DNA from: Pseudobutyrivibrio ruminis DSM 9787
Lineage (GTDB): Bacteria > Bacillota > Clostridia > Lachnospirales > Lachnospiraceae
DNA length: 64,000 bases
Assembly (NCBI RefSeq): GCF_900218035.1
Contig: NZ_OBMR01000005.1
Coordinates: forward strand, 62,001 to 126,000
Direction: 5' to 3'
The notes under the pieces are model-generated. The model did no database searches. It was given only the letters and a program-made list of their open reading frames with translations, and was not told the DNA's origin. Made by a program: the position numbers and the translations under genes. Positions 39,260 through 48,510 of the stretch are shown here, in pieces (the stretch's first letter is position 1; each line of letters opens with the position of its first letter).

Positions 39260-40780
39260 CTACATTCCGCCTGGGCCGCCACCCTGGCCGCCGCCACCAC
39301 TTGGAGCACCGCCTCCCATGTCGCCGCCACCTTGGCCGCCGCCCATGTTAAGTAGTGAATTGTTTTCATCCTTTGACTCATCAGATGAATTAGAAGATGT
39401 GCTTGCTGCTGTTGCCTTTACCTGAAGTCCTTCTGACAATTCATCACTGATAATCTGAACATAATAATCACTTTCAAGACCAAGTGTTACCTCAATCTTT
39501 GTCTCATTTCCTTCGTCATCAACAGCTGTTACATAGCTATTTCCATCTGAATCTGTTTCAACACAATCATATGCTACTGCGTATGCATCTGTTACTGATT
39601 CAAGGATAACTGAAGCCTTCGCAGTCATACCAACACGAAGTCTATCATCTGTATCATCAAGTGTAATCTTTACTTCGTAGCTTGCAGATGTGCTGCCTGT
39701 GCTTGAAGATGAGCTTGATGATGTAGAATCAGATGTAACTGCAACATATGAAACTGTTCCTGTAAACTCATCATCATCTGTAGCATCAAACTTAACTACT
39801 GCTGAAAGTCCTTCGCTAAGAGATGCAATGTCATACTCATCAACTGTTGCTTCTACAACAAATGAATCTGTATTTGATATCGTAAATACGGTATTTCCCT
39901 GTGTATAGTTATTTCCCTCTTCTACATTGATTGCTGTAATATATCCAGAAAATGGAGCAACAACCTGTGTGCCTGACTGGCTTTCTGTTACTGACTCATA
40001 CTCCTCTGTCTTTGTGTATGTATTGTCGTATTCCTGATTTAACTGCTCAAGCTCATACTTGTACTGAAGCTCTTCGATTTCATCCTGAAGTGTTTCAAGT
40101 TCTTCCTGCTTTGACTCATATCCTGAAATAGTTACACCATTTCCATCATCAAGGGCCTTTGCTGCATTTGACTCTGTTGTCCAACGGCTAGCTATTGAAG
40201 AATCTGAATTGCCATATTCAAGATAATCGTTGTAAGCATCAACAAGATTGTTATATACGTCAGCCCACTCATCTAAGTATTCCTGAATCTCTGCCATCTC
40301 CTCCTGCTTATCCTCAATCTGATCTAAGTAATCCTGAAGAGTATGGGCATCCTCGATATCGGAGATATTGTATTTTGCATTTAACTCGGCAAGCTTTGTT
40401 GCGTAATCATCTGCATCAAACTCAACGATAACTGTGCCGGCCTCTACATAGTCACCTACTTCATAATACACTGCTGCAACCTCCGTACCTGTTGCAACTG
40501 TCGATGTTACCGACTGTGTCTGGCCCGCCGCAAGTGTACCAGTCACACTAATGGAAGACTGCAAATCCATTACTTCTACAGAAGTTGTAAGTGTCTGTGT
40601 TTCCTCAACCTCATGTGCGTCCGCCTTTAATAGATATTTTCTTCCAAATATAATTCCAACGACGATTAGAATAATAATTATGATAAATACTAATAAATGT
40701 TTTTTAATAAAGCCGCCAAAGCGCTTTACAAAACTACCCAATTTAGATAGGATAGAAAACTTTTGAGAATCCTTCGGCAT
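39260..40780 (-). CDS. HlyD/MacA-type adaptor with glycine-rich tail (operon 2)
   Basis: 506 residues: a basic cytoplasmic start, one membrane anchor (about 30-51), beta-barrel and lipoyl halves (STVATGTEVAAVYYEVGDYV; APFSGYITAINVEEGNNYTQ) around a coiled coil (about 135-265), and a serine-rich loop. It ends in a glycine/methionine-rich tail (GGGQGGGDMGGGAPSGG and on) that its paralogue lacks. In Gram-positives such adaptors serve the MacB-like exporter at the outer face. CAGGAGG precedes the ATG, and a TTTACT/TAAAGT pair upstream could be its promoter. Confidence 0.88.
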   Translation of the reverse strand: MPKDSQKFSILSKLGSFVKRFGGFIKKHLLVFIIIIILIVVGIIFGRKYLLKADAHEVEETQTLTTSVEVMDLQSSISVTGTLAAGQTQSVTSTVATGTEVAAVYYEVGDYVEAGTVIVEFDADDYATKLAELNAKYNISDIEDAHTLQDYLDQIEDKQEEMAEIQEYLDEWADVYNNLVDAYNDYLEYGNSDSSIASRWTTESNAAKALDDGNGVTISGYESKQEELETLQDEIEELQYKYELEQLNQEYDNTYTKTEEYESVTESQSGTQVVAPFSGYITAINVEEGNNYTQGNTVFTISNTDSFVVEATVDEYDIASLSEGLSAVVKFDATDDDEFTGTVSYVAVTSDSTSSSSSSSTGSTSASYEVKITLDDTDDRLRVGMTAKASVILESVTDAYAVAYDCVETDSDGNSYVTAVDDEGNETKIEVTLGLESDYYVQIISDELSEGLQVKATAASTSSNSSDESKDENNSLLNMGGGQGGGDMGGGAPSGGGGQGGGPGGM

Positions 40781-40914
40781 TTTGTCCCTCCTGGTAAAAT
40801 ATGATTATTGATTAACTTCACACACTTTACTAGGATTTTTCCCGCAAGTAAACGGATTCCACATACCTTTCAGAATAATTCAGATGGTCGTCACATGGGG
40901 TTCTCACAACGCAC

Positions 40915-40949
40915 AAAAAAGCCAACAGGCATAATACCTGTCGGCTTTA
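40915..40949 (-). terminator. Intrinsic terminator after exporter operon 1
   Basis: On the minus strand AAAGCC-G-ACAGG pairs with CCTGT-TGGCTTT around a TATTATG loop and is followed by T6. It lies directly after structured-repeat copy B. Confidence 0.85.
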
Positions 40950-40954
40950 AGTGA

Positions 40955-41038
40955 GCTAGTAGGCAACAAGCTCTACTATTTCTCAAGCGAGATATGTCAT
41001 CGAGCGGAGAAATCAGTAGGCTTGTAGGCGTAACTAGC
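40955..41038 (-). repeat. Structured repeat, copy B
   Basis: Read on the minus strand it matches copy A through TTACG, ACAAGCC, the 13-bp stem arm CTACTGATTTCTC, CTCGA, TCTCGCTTGAGAA and AGAGCTTG. The outer stem differs: GCTAGT pairs with ACTAGC. It lies 9 bp after the permease stop in the same direction as that gene and is followed by a separate terminator, so it would form part of the 3' UTR. Confidence 0.8.
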
Positions 41039-41046
41039 GGAGTATA

Positions 41047-42333
41047 TTATTCGTACCGCAATGCATCTATAGGATTTAGTTTCGCCGCCTTGTTGGCTGG
41101 ATAGTATCCGAAGAAGATTCCGATAGCCATTGAGAAGCCTACGGCTACTATGATGCTCTGTGCAGATACTGCAGCTTCGTATCCCATCAGCTTAACAGCA
41201 ACTGTACCAAGAACTACACCAAGTATAATTCCGATGATTCCACCGATTACGCAGATAACAACTGATTCGGTTATAAACTGCATTCGGATAGAACTATTTG
41301 TAGCACCAAGGGCTTTTCGTGTACCGATTTCCTTGGTTCGCTCTGTGATTGAAACCAGCATGATATTCATAACGCCGATACCACCAACTACCAGTGATAT
41401 ACCGGCAATTACTGAAAGTGCCAGCTGAATCATACCTATCATGGTGTTCATTGAATCCATCATAGATGTCATACTTACAACCATTACTTCATAAGTGTCA
41501 TTTCTTGAATAATAATTTATATTAAAGAAATCACGCGTCTTGATAGCAAAATCATCGTTGTTTGTATTTACTGATGTAACGATTGTGAAGTAGTAATCGC
41601 CTTTATTTTGATTGTGATTAGCTGTTCTAGCTGTCTCGTAAGGAATTACAAGCTCTGTTGTTGGGTTGTCTGATACACCAAATGAGAACTTATCCTCAAC
41701 ATATTCGTAAACACCTACTATGTAGTAATTATAGTATGTGCCAGCTACATTAACCTCAACCTCCTGGCCAAGGGCTGCTTCACTATCACCATCATACATT
41801 CGCTCAACAAATTTGTCTGTTACCATGCAAACCTTCTTGGCGTTTGCAAAATCCTGATTGAGGAACTGACGTCCTGCAACCATTTTATAATCCTTAAATT
41901 CGAATGTATCTTTGTTGTATCCGATAATTTGAACATTAGCATTTTTATTGCCATCAACAACTTTGCCCTTATCACCAACGTTTTCCATTTTAAGGATATA
42001 CTGAACATCATCAGGGAATTCATCCTTATATGCCTGAATCATTTCGTCGGTAATCATATCGCTGTCGGTCATTTCGCGGACATAGCCATCACCATAACTT
42101 GTTCCATCTTCATTAGTTTGGTCTGTGGATTTTTGCATAACACCCATTTCAAGGTTGTTTGCTCCAAGGTCCTGCATAGTGCTGTTTACAATCAATGTGA
42201 TGGAATTACCAACTGTCATAATTGCAATAACGGATGCAATACCAATGATGATTCCAAGCATAGTCAGAAGGGAGCGCATTATATTAGCCTTAAGTCCAGC
42301 TAAGGCAACCAGAATATTTTCTGTAAATAACAT
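41047..42333 (-). CDS. MacB-like ABC permease (operon 1)
   Basis: 428 residues, same architecture as the operon 2 permease: an N-terminal helix after ANIMRSLLTMLG, a periplasmic-core-like ectodomain, and three C-terminal helices with ITERTKEIGTRKALGA. The ATG overlaps the ATPase stop as TAATG, and AAGGAGG lies in the ATPase end. The ectodomain, where substrate or adaptor contacts are made, is the least conserved part between the paralogues. Confidence 0.9.
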   Translation of the reverse strand: MLFTENILVALAGLKANIMRSLLTMLGIIIGIASVIAIMTVGNSITLIVNSTMQDLGANNLEMGVMQKSTDQTNEDGTSYGDGYVREMTDSDMITDEMIQAYKDEFPDDVQYILKMENVGDKGKVVDGNKNANVQIIGYNKDTFEFKDYKMVAGRQFLNQDFANAKKVCMVTDKFVERMYDGDSEAALGQEVEVNVAGTYYNYYIVGVYEYVEDKFSFGVSDNPTTELVIPYETARTANHNQNKGDYYFTIVTSVNTNNDDFAIKTRDFFNINYYSRNDTYEVMVVSMTSMMDSMNTMIGMIQLALSVIAGISLVVGGIGVMNIMLVSITERTKEIGTRKALGATNSSIRMQFITESVVICVIGGIIGIILGVVLGTVAVKLMGYEAAVSAQSIIVAVGFSMAIGIFFGYYPANKAAKLNPIDALRYE

Positions 42334-43085
42334 TACTCCACCTCCTTCTTTACGCCTGCGCGTTCATCAGAAGAAAGTCCCTTCCAATTGCCCTTTGACT
42401 CACCCAGGATTGTTCCATCCTTAATAGTGATAATTCTGTCAGTCTCCTGAGAAAGCTCAGGTGAGTGGGTAATAAGAAGAATTGTCTTTCCCTGCTCCTC
42501 GTGGAGCTTGTGGAAAATATCCATTATCATTCGTCCAGTAGCTGAATCCAGCGCACCAGTAGGCTCATCTGCAAGAATGATAGCTGGGTCGTTAGCCATA
42601 GCTCTTGCAATGGCTACACGCTGCTTCTGTCCACCGGAAAGCTCGTCTGGGTTGTGGTGCATTCTATCTGTCATGCCAACTTCTTCAAGTAGCATCTTTG
42701 CTCTGTCTGTACGCTCACCACGTCCCATTCCTGCGTACATCATTGGGAGCTCAACGTTTTTAAGTGCGTTGGTTCTCGCAATAAGATTGTAGGTCTGAAA
42801 TACAAAACCTATCTTTTTATTTCTAAGCGCAGACAATTCATGATCTTTTGCTTTTTCAATATCTACTCCATCAAGAGTGTACTCTCCAAGTGTAGGTCTA
42901 TCTAGGGCACCGATGATGTTCATCAGTGTAGATTTACCGGAACCTGACTGTCCTACAATGGAAACAAACTCACCCTGATTAACAGTAAGATTAATTCCAT
43001 GAAGAACCTCAAATTCATTTGGTGTACCGATGAAAAAGCTCTTATGAATATCACGAAGGTCTAGCATTAAATCTCCTGCTGCCAT
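42333..43085 (-). CDS. MacB/LolD-type ABC ATPase (operon 1)
   Basis: 250 residues with [35 protein letters not shown] and ITHS. It is near-identical in layout to the operon 2 ATPase, with a C-terminal extension of a few residues (DERAGVKKEVE). It starts 9 bp after the adaptor stop and overlaps the permease start. Confidence 0.93.
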   Translation of the reverse strand: MAAGDLMLDLRDIHKSFFIGTPNEFEVLHGINLTVNQGEFVSIVGQSGSGKSTLMNIIGALDRPTLGEYTLDGVDIEKAKDHELSALRNKKIGFVFQTYNLIARTNALKNVELPMMYAGMGRGERTDRAKMLLEEVGMTDRMHHNPDELSGGQKQRVAIARAMANDPAIILADEPTGALDSATGRMIMDIFHKLHEEQGKTILLITHSPELSQETDRIITIKDGTILGESKGNWKGLSSDERAGVKKEVE

Positions 43086-43094
43086 AAGGACCTC

Positions 43095-44534
43095 CTATTC
43101 AAAAGTCATATAATCCATAATATCTGTGCTTGGCGCATCGCTTACGATTGCCTCTACAGTCATGCCTTCTTTGATTCCATCGCCAGAAATCTCTACATAA
43201 TAATCGCTTTCAAGCCCCTTGTTAACTGGGATGTCCTTCTTTGTTCCATCATCAGCGATAGATGTTACAAAGAAGCTTCCGTCATCTTTCTGCTGAACAC
43301 AGTCATAAGGTACTGCAAGCACATCTGAAGCAGAATCAAGAACGATGCTTGCCTTTGCTGTCATACCAACACGGAATCTATCGTCTGTTCCATCCATCTT
43401 AATCTTTAATTTGTAAGATGCAGCACTTCCTGTAGATGCAGCAGCTGCTGTTGATGTGCCGAAATTAGATGAAGCTGTCGCTGCTGATGTAGTAGACTCA
43501 GATGCAATCGATACAAATGAAACTGTACCAGTGAATTCCTCATCTCCTGTAGCTTCAAACTTAACTGTAGCTGGTAAATCCTTCTGGATGTTTGCTACAT
43601 CGTATTCATTAACAGTTGCCTCTACAATAAAACCGCTTGTATCAGCTATCGTAAATACGGTATTGCCCTGTGTATAGTTGTTACCCTCTTCAACGTTCAT
43701 TGTAAGGATATAGCCTGAAATAGGTGCCGCAACTTTTGTCTTGTCCATGCTCTCGTAAAGATCATTTTTAGCATCTACCTGTGTGTAATTCTGAGCATAG
43801 TTCTGCTGCATCTGAGCAAGTTCAATCTTGTTTTGAGTTGTGCGGATTTGCTCCTTAAGAGTCTCAACCTCATCCTCAACCGCCTCATATCCCTGAACTG
43901 AAACTGGCTCGCTTCTGCCGGCTGCCGCTGCTGATTCTCTGTTCCAACGCTCTACTACAGATGGGTCAGAATCCTTATATTTCTCGTACTGATCAAAAGC
44001 ATCCTTAAGGTTCTCATAGATTGCCTTGTTATCATCAAGCCACTTCTGCTTTTCATCGATTTTCTTCTGAGTAGTCTCAATAGACTTTTGCATATCCTCG
44101 ATGCTCATGCTTGATTCAGTGTTTGTAATATCGTTTTGAAGATTAAGCTCTGTAAGCTTACGCTCATAATCATCGCCATCAAACTCTACTACTGTCTGGC
44201 CTTTTTCAACGTAATCTCCTACCTCATAATTTACAGTAGAAACCTTTACGCCTGTAACCCCTGTGCCACCAAGTGTTGATGTAACAGTAAGTGTCTCATT
44301 TGCTGTAAGTGTTCCAGTAACACCAACAGACTTCTTTAAGTCCATCTTTTCAACAGTAGATGTGACAGGTTCGTTTTGAGCATCAAGCATAGCCTGAGCC
44401 GCAACCTGAGCCTTGTGTCTTATAAACAACACCACGCCAATAATAACAACCAGAATAATGATTAGCTTCAAATGCTTTTTACAGAAGCCACCTATTTTCT
44501 TTATAACGCCCAATTTCATCCTCCTTTTGAACAT
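43095..44534 (-). CDS. HlyD/MacA-type adaptor (operon 1)
   Basis: About 479 residues: a membrane anchor (about 24-42), barrel/lipoyl halves (GVKVSTVNYEVGDYVEKGQ; APISGYILTMNVEEGNNYTQ) and a long coiled coil (about 135-260). It has no glycine-rich tail. The start is uncertain: AGGAGG sits directly against an internal ATG and is better spaced for the TTG at 44513, whereas the first ATG has only AGGAT. It heads the duplicate exporter operon. Confidence 0.85.
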   Translation of the reverse strand: MFKRRMKLGVIKKIGGFCKKHLKLIIILVVIIGVVLFIRHKAQVAAQAMLDAQNEPVTSTVEKMDLKKSVGVTGTLTANETLTVTSTLGGTGVTGVKVSTVNYEVGDYVEKGQTVVEFDGDDYERKLTELNLQNDITNTESSMSIEDMQKSIETTQKKIDEKQKWLDDNKAIYENLKDAFDQYEKYKDSDPSVVERWNRESAAAAGRSEPVSVQGYEAVEDEVETLKEQIRTTQNKIELAQMQQNYAQNYTQVDAKNDLYESMDKTKVAAPISGYILTMNVEEGNNYTQGNTVFTIADTSGFIVEATVNEYDVANIQKDLPATVKFEATGDEEFTGTVSFVSIASESTTSAATASSNFGTSTAAAASTGSAASYKLKIKMDGTDDRFRVGMTAKASIVLDSASDVLAVPYDCVQQKDDGSFFVTSIADDGTKKDIPVNKGLESDYYVEISGDGIKEGMTVEAIVSDAPSTDIMDYMTFE

Positions 44535-44640
44535 ATCCTGGGTAAGGTATGTTCGTATAACTTTTTCATATCTTGTTTAGTGTAATATAATCCACTGTAA
44601 TGTAAATACTTTTAATTTTTATTTAAGAATCTTTTTAGAT

Positions 44641-45381
44641 TTACACTGAAAGCTTATTGTCCATTAACCATGCTGATGCAACATAAAGAATTACTGAAAC
44701 AACTGCATAATAAACAATCTGGATGATTACACGTGTTGTATTAAAATCCAATCCATCGTCGATAAACACGCCAAGTAATTTGCTAAGGCAGATTGAGATT
44801 GCGATGAAGATGCAGAAGCTAAGGAATCCATTGTATTTCTTGCCATTTAATAATGTCGCGCAGATGATTACGGCAAAGAAACCTAAGCATACTGTGGAAA
44901 TCCAATTTACAACAGATGCTGCACTAATCATTGCAAATCTGTATGAATCAACATAATAGCTTTCGCCTAAAAGGGCATTTATAAACTGAAATAACTCTTT
45001 AAACTCTCCATAAGTAGCAGCCAAAATAGAAACATCAGCAATTGCAAGTGCTACAAAACATACGCTTACTACTATGATTGAGCTTGCATTTTCAATAAGC
45101 TTTGCTCCTAAAATCTTGAAGCTATTATTTGGAGTCATAAAAAGCATGTAGCTTCGCTTTGTATTCAAATCACGACTAAGTGTGTAGATACCAAATATAC
45201 CAATAATAAACACTGAACACACAGCTATCATAGAAAGAAGTGTTACACCTATTGCTAAAAATGTTTCCTTCTGCATGAAAACACCAATTAAAAACAACAC
45301 CTCAAATATAGCTGTTATAACAAGGATTATTCCCTTCATTGACCATGATTTTCTGAATTCGTATTTAATTAAGTTTCCCAT
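44641..45381 (-). CDS. ABC-2-like membrane permease
   Basis: 246 residues with about six helices and no enzymatic motif. It begins MGNLIKYEFRKSW, typical of ABC-2-type exporter permeases. Its start touches the stop of the ATPase gene, and a GntR regulator begins the operon, so it is the membrane half of a YtrA-type ABC system. Such systems respond to cell-wall antibiotics in bacilli; the substrate here is unknown. Confidence 0.8.
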   Translation of the reverse strand: MGNLIKYEFRKSWSMKGIILVITAIFEVLFLIGVFMQKETFLAIGVTLLSMIAVCSVFIIGIFGIYTLSRDLNTKRSYMLFMTPNNSFKILGAKLIENASSIIVVSVCFVALAIADVSILAATYGEFKELFQFINALLGESYYVDSYRFAMISAASVVNWISTVCLGFFAVIICATLLNGKKYNGFLSFCIFIAISICLSKLLGVFIDDGLDFNTTRVIIQIVYYAVVSVILYVASAWLMDNKLSV

Positions 45382-46091
45382 TATGCTATTCCCTCCAAAA
45401 CTAAATTAGAAAATACCTGGCGGTATTTGTCAGCCAACGATACACCTTCTGTCATACGTAAACCTTCTACATCAAATACACCTACAAGCTGTGCCTGCTT
45501 AATGAAAATAGCTTTATCAACAACCGACTCCAGCTCTTCTACCAAGTGGCTTGAAATAAGAAGGATTTTATCCTCTGATGCTGCATCAAGAATCATGTTC
45601 ATAACCTCATCTCTTGCAAGCAAATCAATTCCATTTAACGGCTCATCTAGCATGTAGACTTTTGCATCTCTAGCCATAGTAACTGCAACCTTTAGCTTAG
45701 CCATCATACCTGATGAAAGTGACTTTACCTTTTGCTTCATATCCAAATCCATGCTAATAACCATATCTGTGTAGTTATCCATAGAGAAATCAGCAAAGAA
45801 ATCCTTATAATATTTTCCAACATCCCCTACTGTCATCCAATCATAGAAATATGGCTCAGTAGACATATAAGCAATTTCCTTTCGGCTTTCGATACCGATT
45901 GGAGTATCCTTGTAAAGCACCTCTCCCGATGTAGGCTTTATAAGGCCTGCTGCCATCTTCATCCAAGTAGTCTTACCGCTTCCATTAGGACCAAGCATTG
46001 CATAAATGTGTCCTGGTTCGAGGCTCATTGTTATGCCATCTACCGCGGTTTTGCCAACAAATTTTTTAGTAACATCAACACTTTTTAACAT
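45381..46091 (-). CDS. ABC transporter ATPase of a GntR-controlled system
   Basis: 236 residues from ATG 46091, overlapping the gntR stop as TGATG with AAAGGAC upstream; a GTG one codon earlier is possible. Walker A LGPNGSGKTT, a short signature LSSGMMAKLKVAVTMA, and Walker B YMLDEPLNGIDLLAR. The signature LSSGM and YDWMTVGD block fit the YtrB/YhcG-type exporters. It partners the six-helix protein downstream. Confidence 0.9.
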   Translation of the reverse strand: MLKSVDVTKKFVGKTAVDGITMSLEPGHIYAMLGPNGSGKTTWMKMAAGLIKPTSGEVLYKDTPIGIESRKEIAYMSTEPYFYDWMTVGDVGKYYKDFFADFSMDNYTDMVISMDLDMKQKVKSLSSGMMAKLKVAVTMARDAKVYMLDEPLNGIDLLARDEVMNMILDAASEDKILLISSHLVEELESVVDKAIFIKQAQLVGVFDVEGLRMTEGVSLADKYRQVFSNLVLEGIA

Positions 46092-46456
46092 CACATTTCG
46101 TCCTTTCTACTTCTAATCATTTCTATTGCTTCTTCATTTGAAATACCTAGCTCCATTATGCTTTTCAAGAATAGATTTAAAGCATCCTGCGCCATTTCCT
46201 GTCGGCACGCTTTTATGATATTTACATCATCTGTCACAAATGTGCCCATGCCTCTTTTGGTGTAACATACACCCTCCCTTTCCAGCTCCTGATAAACCCT
46301 AGCGGCCGTGTTTGGATTGATTGTATATTTAACAGCCAGCTCTCGGCTCGATGGAAGCTTTTCTCCACATTTAATACGTTCATTAACAATATCCATTTTG
46401 ATTGAGTTAATTACTTGTAAGTAAATGGGCGTCTTTGAATCAAACTGCATATTCAC
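46091..46456 (-). CDS. GntR-family (YtrA-type) repressor
   Basis: 121 residues: a winged helix (PIYLQVINSIKMDIVNERIKC, LPSSRELAVKYTINPNTAARVYQELE) followed by a very short helical tail instead of a large effector domain, which marks the YtrA subgroup. It presumably represses its own operon through the inverted repeat at the -10 of its promoter. AGGAGG precedes the ATG. Confidence 0.9.
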   Translation of the reverse strand: MNMQFDSKTPIYLQVINSIKMDIVNERIKCGEKLPSSRELAVKYTINPNTAARVYQELEREGVCYTKRGMGTFVTDDVNIIKACRQEMAQDALNLFLKSIMELGISNEEAIEMIRSRKDEM

Positions 46457-46480
46457 ACTCCTCCTGTGTTATGTACTACT

Positions 46481-46520
46481 GTACTATCTGAATAGTACAC
46501 TAGGTCGTTAGTGCTGTCAA
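46481..46520 (-). promoter_or_regulatory. Consensus promoter with overlapping palindromic operator (gntR operon)
   Basis: On the minus strand a perfect TTGACA (46515-46520), a 17-bp spacer and TACTAT (46492-46497). The palindrome GTACTAT-CTGA-ATAGTAC (46481-46498) covers the -10, an ideal repressor site. Confidence 0.75.
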
Positions 46521-46612
46521 CAGTTTTTTTCCACATTTTTATTTTTTGTTGTAAAATATTTTCTAGGGCTCTATTTAACGCCCTAACTTAATTATTTTTT
46601 CAGGAGGTTTTT

Positions 46613-47572
46613 ATGAAGGAAATTGATATTTTCCAGATTGGGAATTTAAAAATAGGACAGGCCGAGAATCAGGATGCTGGAACTGGTGTCACTGTTATCG
46701 TTGCCCCAGAGGGAGCACCATGTGGACTTGATATAAGAGGTGGCGGCCCAGCCAGCCGAGAATCAGGATTGATGGATCCTCTTGCTGCTGCAGAGGTTAT
46801 TCACTCTGTTGTTTTAGGCGGGGGCTCAGCCTTCGGTTTGGATGCAGCCGGTGGTGTTATGAAATGTTTAGCTGAAAAAGGAATTGGCTTCCCTGTGGGG
46901 GATGTTGTTGTACCACTTGTTTGCCAGTCAGATATCTTTGATTTAGGCTACAAAGCTTCTAACGTATATCCGGATAAAGAAATGGGATATGCAGCTTGTA
47001 CTAAAGCTTTTGAAGGAGAACATGGCAACTTTGAAAATGGTAGTCATGGTGCAGGATGTGGCGCAACTGTCGGAAAAATGCTTGGCCCTGACAGATGCAC
47101 AAAGTCAGGAATTGGCAGCTACGCTGTAGAACTTGGTGAATTAAAAGTTGGAGCAATTGTTTGCACTAACGCTGTTGGCGATGTTTATGATTATGTTGAT
47201 GGAAAAAGAATAGCTGGTGTTTTAGCAGAAGACGGTAAATCACTTAATGATGTTTCCTGCGAAGAATTAATGTACGCCATGGCTATGGCCGGAAAGCCTT
47301 CCGATTCTGCCGATAAAGCCCCTGCCGGTGCACCAACTAACACTACCATTGGTATCGTATTTACGAATGCAAAGCTCAATAAAACACAGCTCTGCAAAGT
47401 TGCAGGCATGACTCACGATGGCTACGCTCGATGCATCCGCCCTATCCACACATCAATGGACGGCGACAGCATCTACGCCATGTCTTTAGGAAATGTAGAA
47501 GCTTCGCTTGATGTTGTAGGAACCCTTGCAAACCACGTAATGTGTGAAGCTATTAAAAGAAGTGTAAAATAA
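46613..47572 (+). CDS. P1/DmpA-family self-processing aminopeptidase-like protein
   Basis: 319 residues with the S58 family blocks VTVIVAPEGAPCGLDIRGGG, VLGGGSAFGLDAAGGV, GSHGAGCGATVGK and GAPTNTTIGIVFTNA. Members are Ntn hydrolases cut into two chains, exposing a Ser or Thr nucleophile. Here the likely site is at N243-T244 or T245. They act on N-terminal D- or L-residues or beta-peptides; the substrate here is unknown. No signal peptide. CAGGAGG lies 6 bp before the ATG. It is monocistronic. Confidence 0.88.
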   Translation: MKEIDIFQIGNLKIGQAENQDAGTGVTVIVAPEGAPCGLDIRGGGPASRESGLMDPLAAAEVIHSVVLGGGSAFGLDAAGGVMKCLAEKGIGFPVGDVVVPLVCQSDIFDLGYKASNVYPDKEMGYAACTKAFEGEHGNFENGSHGAGCGATVGKMLGPDRCTKSGIGSYAVELGELKVGAIVCTNAVGDVYDYVDGKRIAGVLAEDGKSLNDVSCEELMYAMAMAGKPSDSADKAPAGAPTNTTIGIVFTNAKLNKTQLCKVAGMTHDGYARCIRPIHTSMDGDSIYAMSLGNVEASLDVVGTLANHVMCEAIKRSVK

Positions 47573-47574
47573 GT

Positions 47575-47607
47575 AAAAGGCTATTGCAGGTCTGCAATAG
47601 CCTTTTT
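47575..47607 (+). terminator. Intrinsic terminator after the P1 peptidase gene
   Basis: AAAAGGCTATTGCAG pairs with CTGCAATAGCCTTTT around GT and is followed by further T. The minus strand also ends in T residues, so it can serve the convergent nuclease gene. Confidence 0.88.
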
Positions 47608-47620
47608 GACTGTATATATC

Positions 47621-47663
47621 GAGTAGGTATCTAATCACGGAGAACAAATACCTACTCTTTTTT
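47621..47663 (+). terminator. Second hairpin with T tract
   Basis: GAGTAGGTAT (47621-47630) pairs with ATACCTACTC (47648-47657) around a 17-nt loop, then T6. It overlaps the stop of the nuclease gene. The same GTAGGTAT stem sequence appears in the larE terminator, which may be chance. Confidence 0.55.
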
Positions 47664-48480
47664 ATTTACAATTCTCTAAAATTATTCTATTCAAATCATT
47701 TATGTTTAATCCATCAACGCCAGTCTCAAAAGAATAAAGCAAGTTCTTGCCATACTCATACCCTAATTCTCTATATTTTGCTATCTTCTTCACTGCAGTT
47801 GTAGCATATTCTGGCTTGTCCATCATGCCAAAATGCTCATAGAAATATGTCTGTCTGGTCTCTTGATTTAATAACACAAAGTCGGGATGCAGCCCCTTTC
47901 TGTTCAACTCACAAACAGGTTCATATACATATGGGATTCCTTCTTTAGCAAATTTATCTGCTATTATTTTCTCTGATTTGGATCTAACATGCTCCCCGTT
48001 ATCTGTGTAGTAGCCTGTATCAATTGGATATTTGTTACGGAAAGAATCACCAGTATCTTGTTCGTTATATTGGGCTAGCCACTGCATTAAATAATGTTCA
48101 TCCTCAATATGATCATATTGAATCAACGCTTTCCTTTCTGCCGATAGTTCTGTATATAGCGAATGTCTTTCACAATCCTTATAATACCTCAATACAGATT
48201 GAATTCTTACAAGTCGCTTGGAGACATCGGCATATAATCGCTTATCAAATTCTTTCTGTGCCAGCATTCTTGCAGTATTGATATCATTTTTTCTTATAAA
48301 ACTCTTATTAACTACATCATTTTCACGCTTGCACTTGTAGTATTGCACATATTTTCCCTTATTTTTCTTTATTTCCAAATAGCATCCATCATCCGGAACA
48401 TCCCTATTTTCAATTTTCTTCTTTTCAGCTTCTAATCTCGCCTTCTCTTCCTCTAATACCTCAATAATGTAATCTTTCAA
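47662..48480 (-). CDS. Orphan PD-(D/E)XK-like nuclease
   Basis: 272 residues from a TTG at 48480 with AAAGGAAA 8-9 bp upstream; no ATG fits better. Residues 1-30 are a charged coiled coil. 30-120 is a helical region with KYVQYYKCKRE and a run like INTARMLAQKEFD. The C-terminal part has S167-K-S-E170, then Y184-V-Y-E-P, P199-D200-F and Y214-E215-H-F-G, an order seen in PD-(D/E)XK endonuclease-fold proteins, with E-x-H in place of E-x-K. No helicase, methylase or transposase is adjacent. A periodic inverted-repeat array lies immediately upstream. Function unknown; the nuclease call rests on motif order only. Confidence 0.65.
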   Translation of the reverse strand: MKDYIIEVLEEEKARLEAEKKKIENRDVPDDGCYLEIKKNKGKYVQYYKCKRENDVVNKSFIRKNDINTARMLAQKEFDKRLYADVSKRLVRIQSVLRYYKDCERHSLYTELSAERKALIQYDHIEDEHYLMQWLAQYNEQDTGDSFRNKYPIDTGYYTDNGEHVRSKSEKIIADKFAKEGIPYVYEPVCELNRKGLHPDFVLLNQETRQTYFYEHFGMMDKPEYATTAVKKIAKYRELGYEYGKNLLYSFETGVDGLNINDLNRIILENCK

Positions 48481-48510
48481 ATTCTCATTTCCTTTCTATC
48501 CCTCCCCGTT

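Noticed and set aside
37113-41038. Copies A and B of the structured repeat explained by the exporter duplication
   Set aside because: They lie in opposite orientation relative to their permease genes and have unrelated outer stems, and copy C sits in an unrelated operon.
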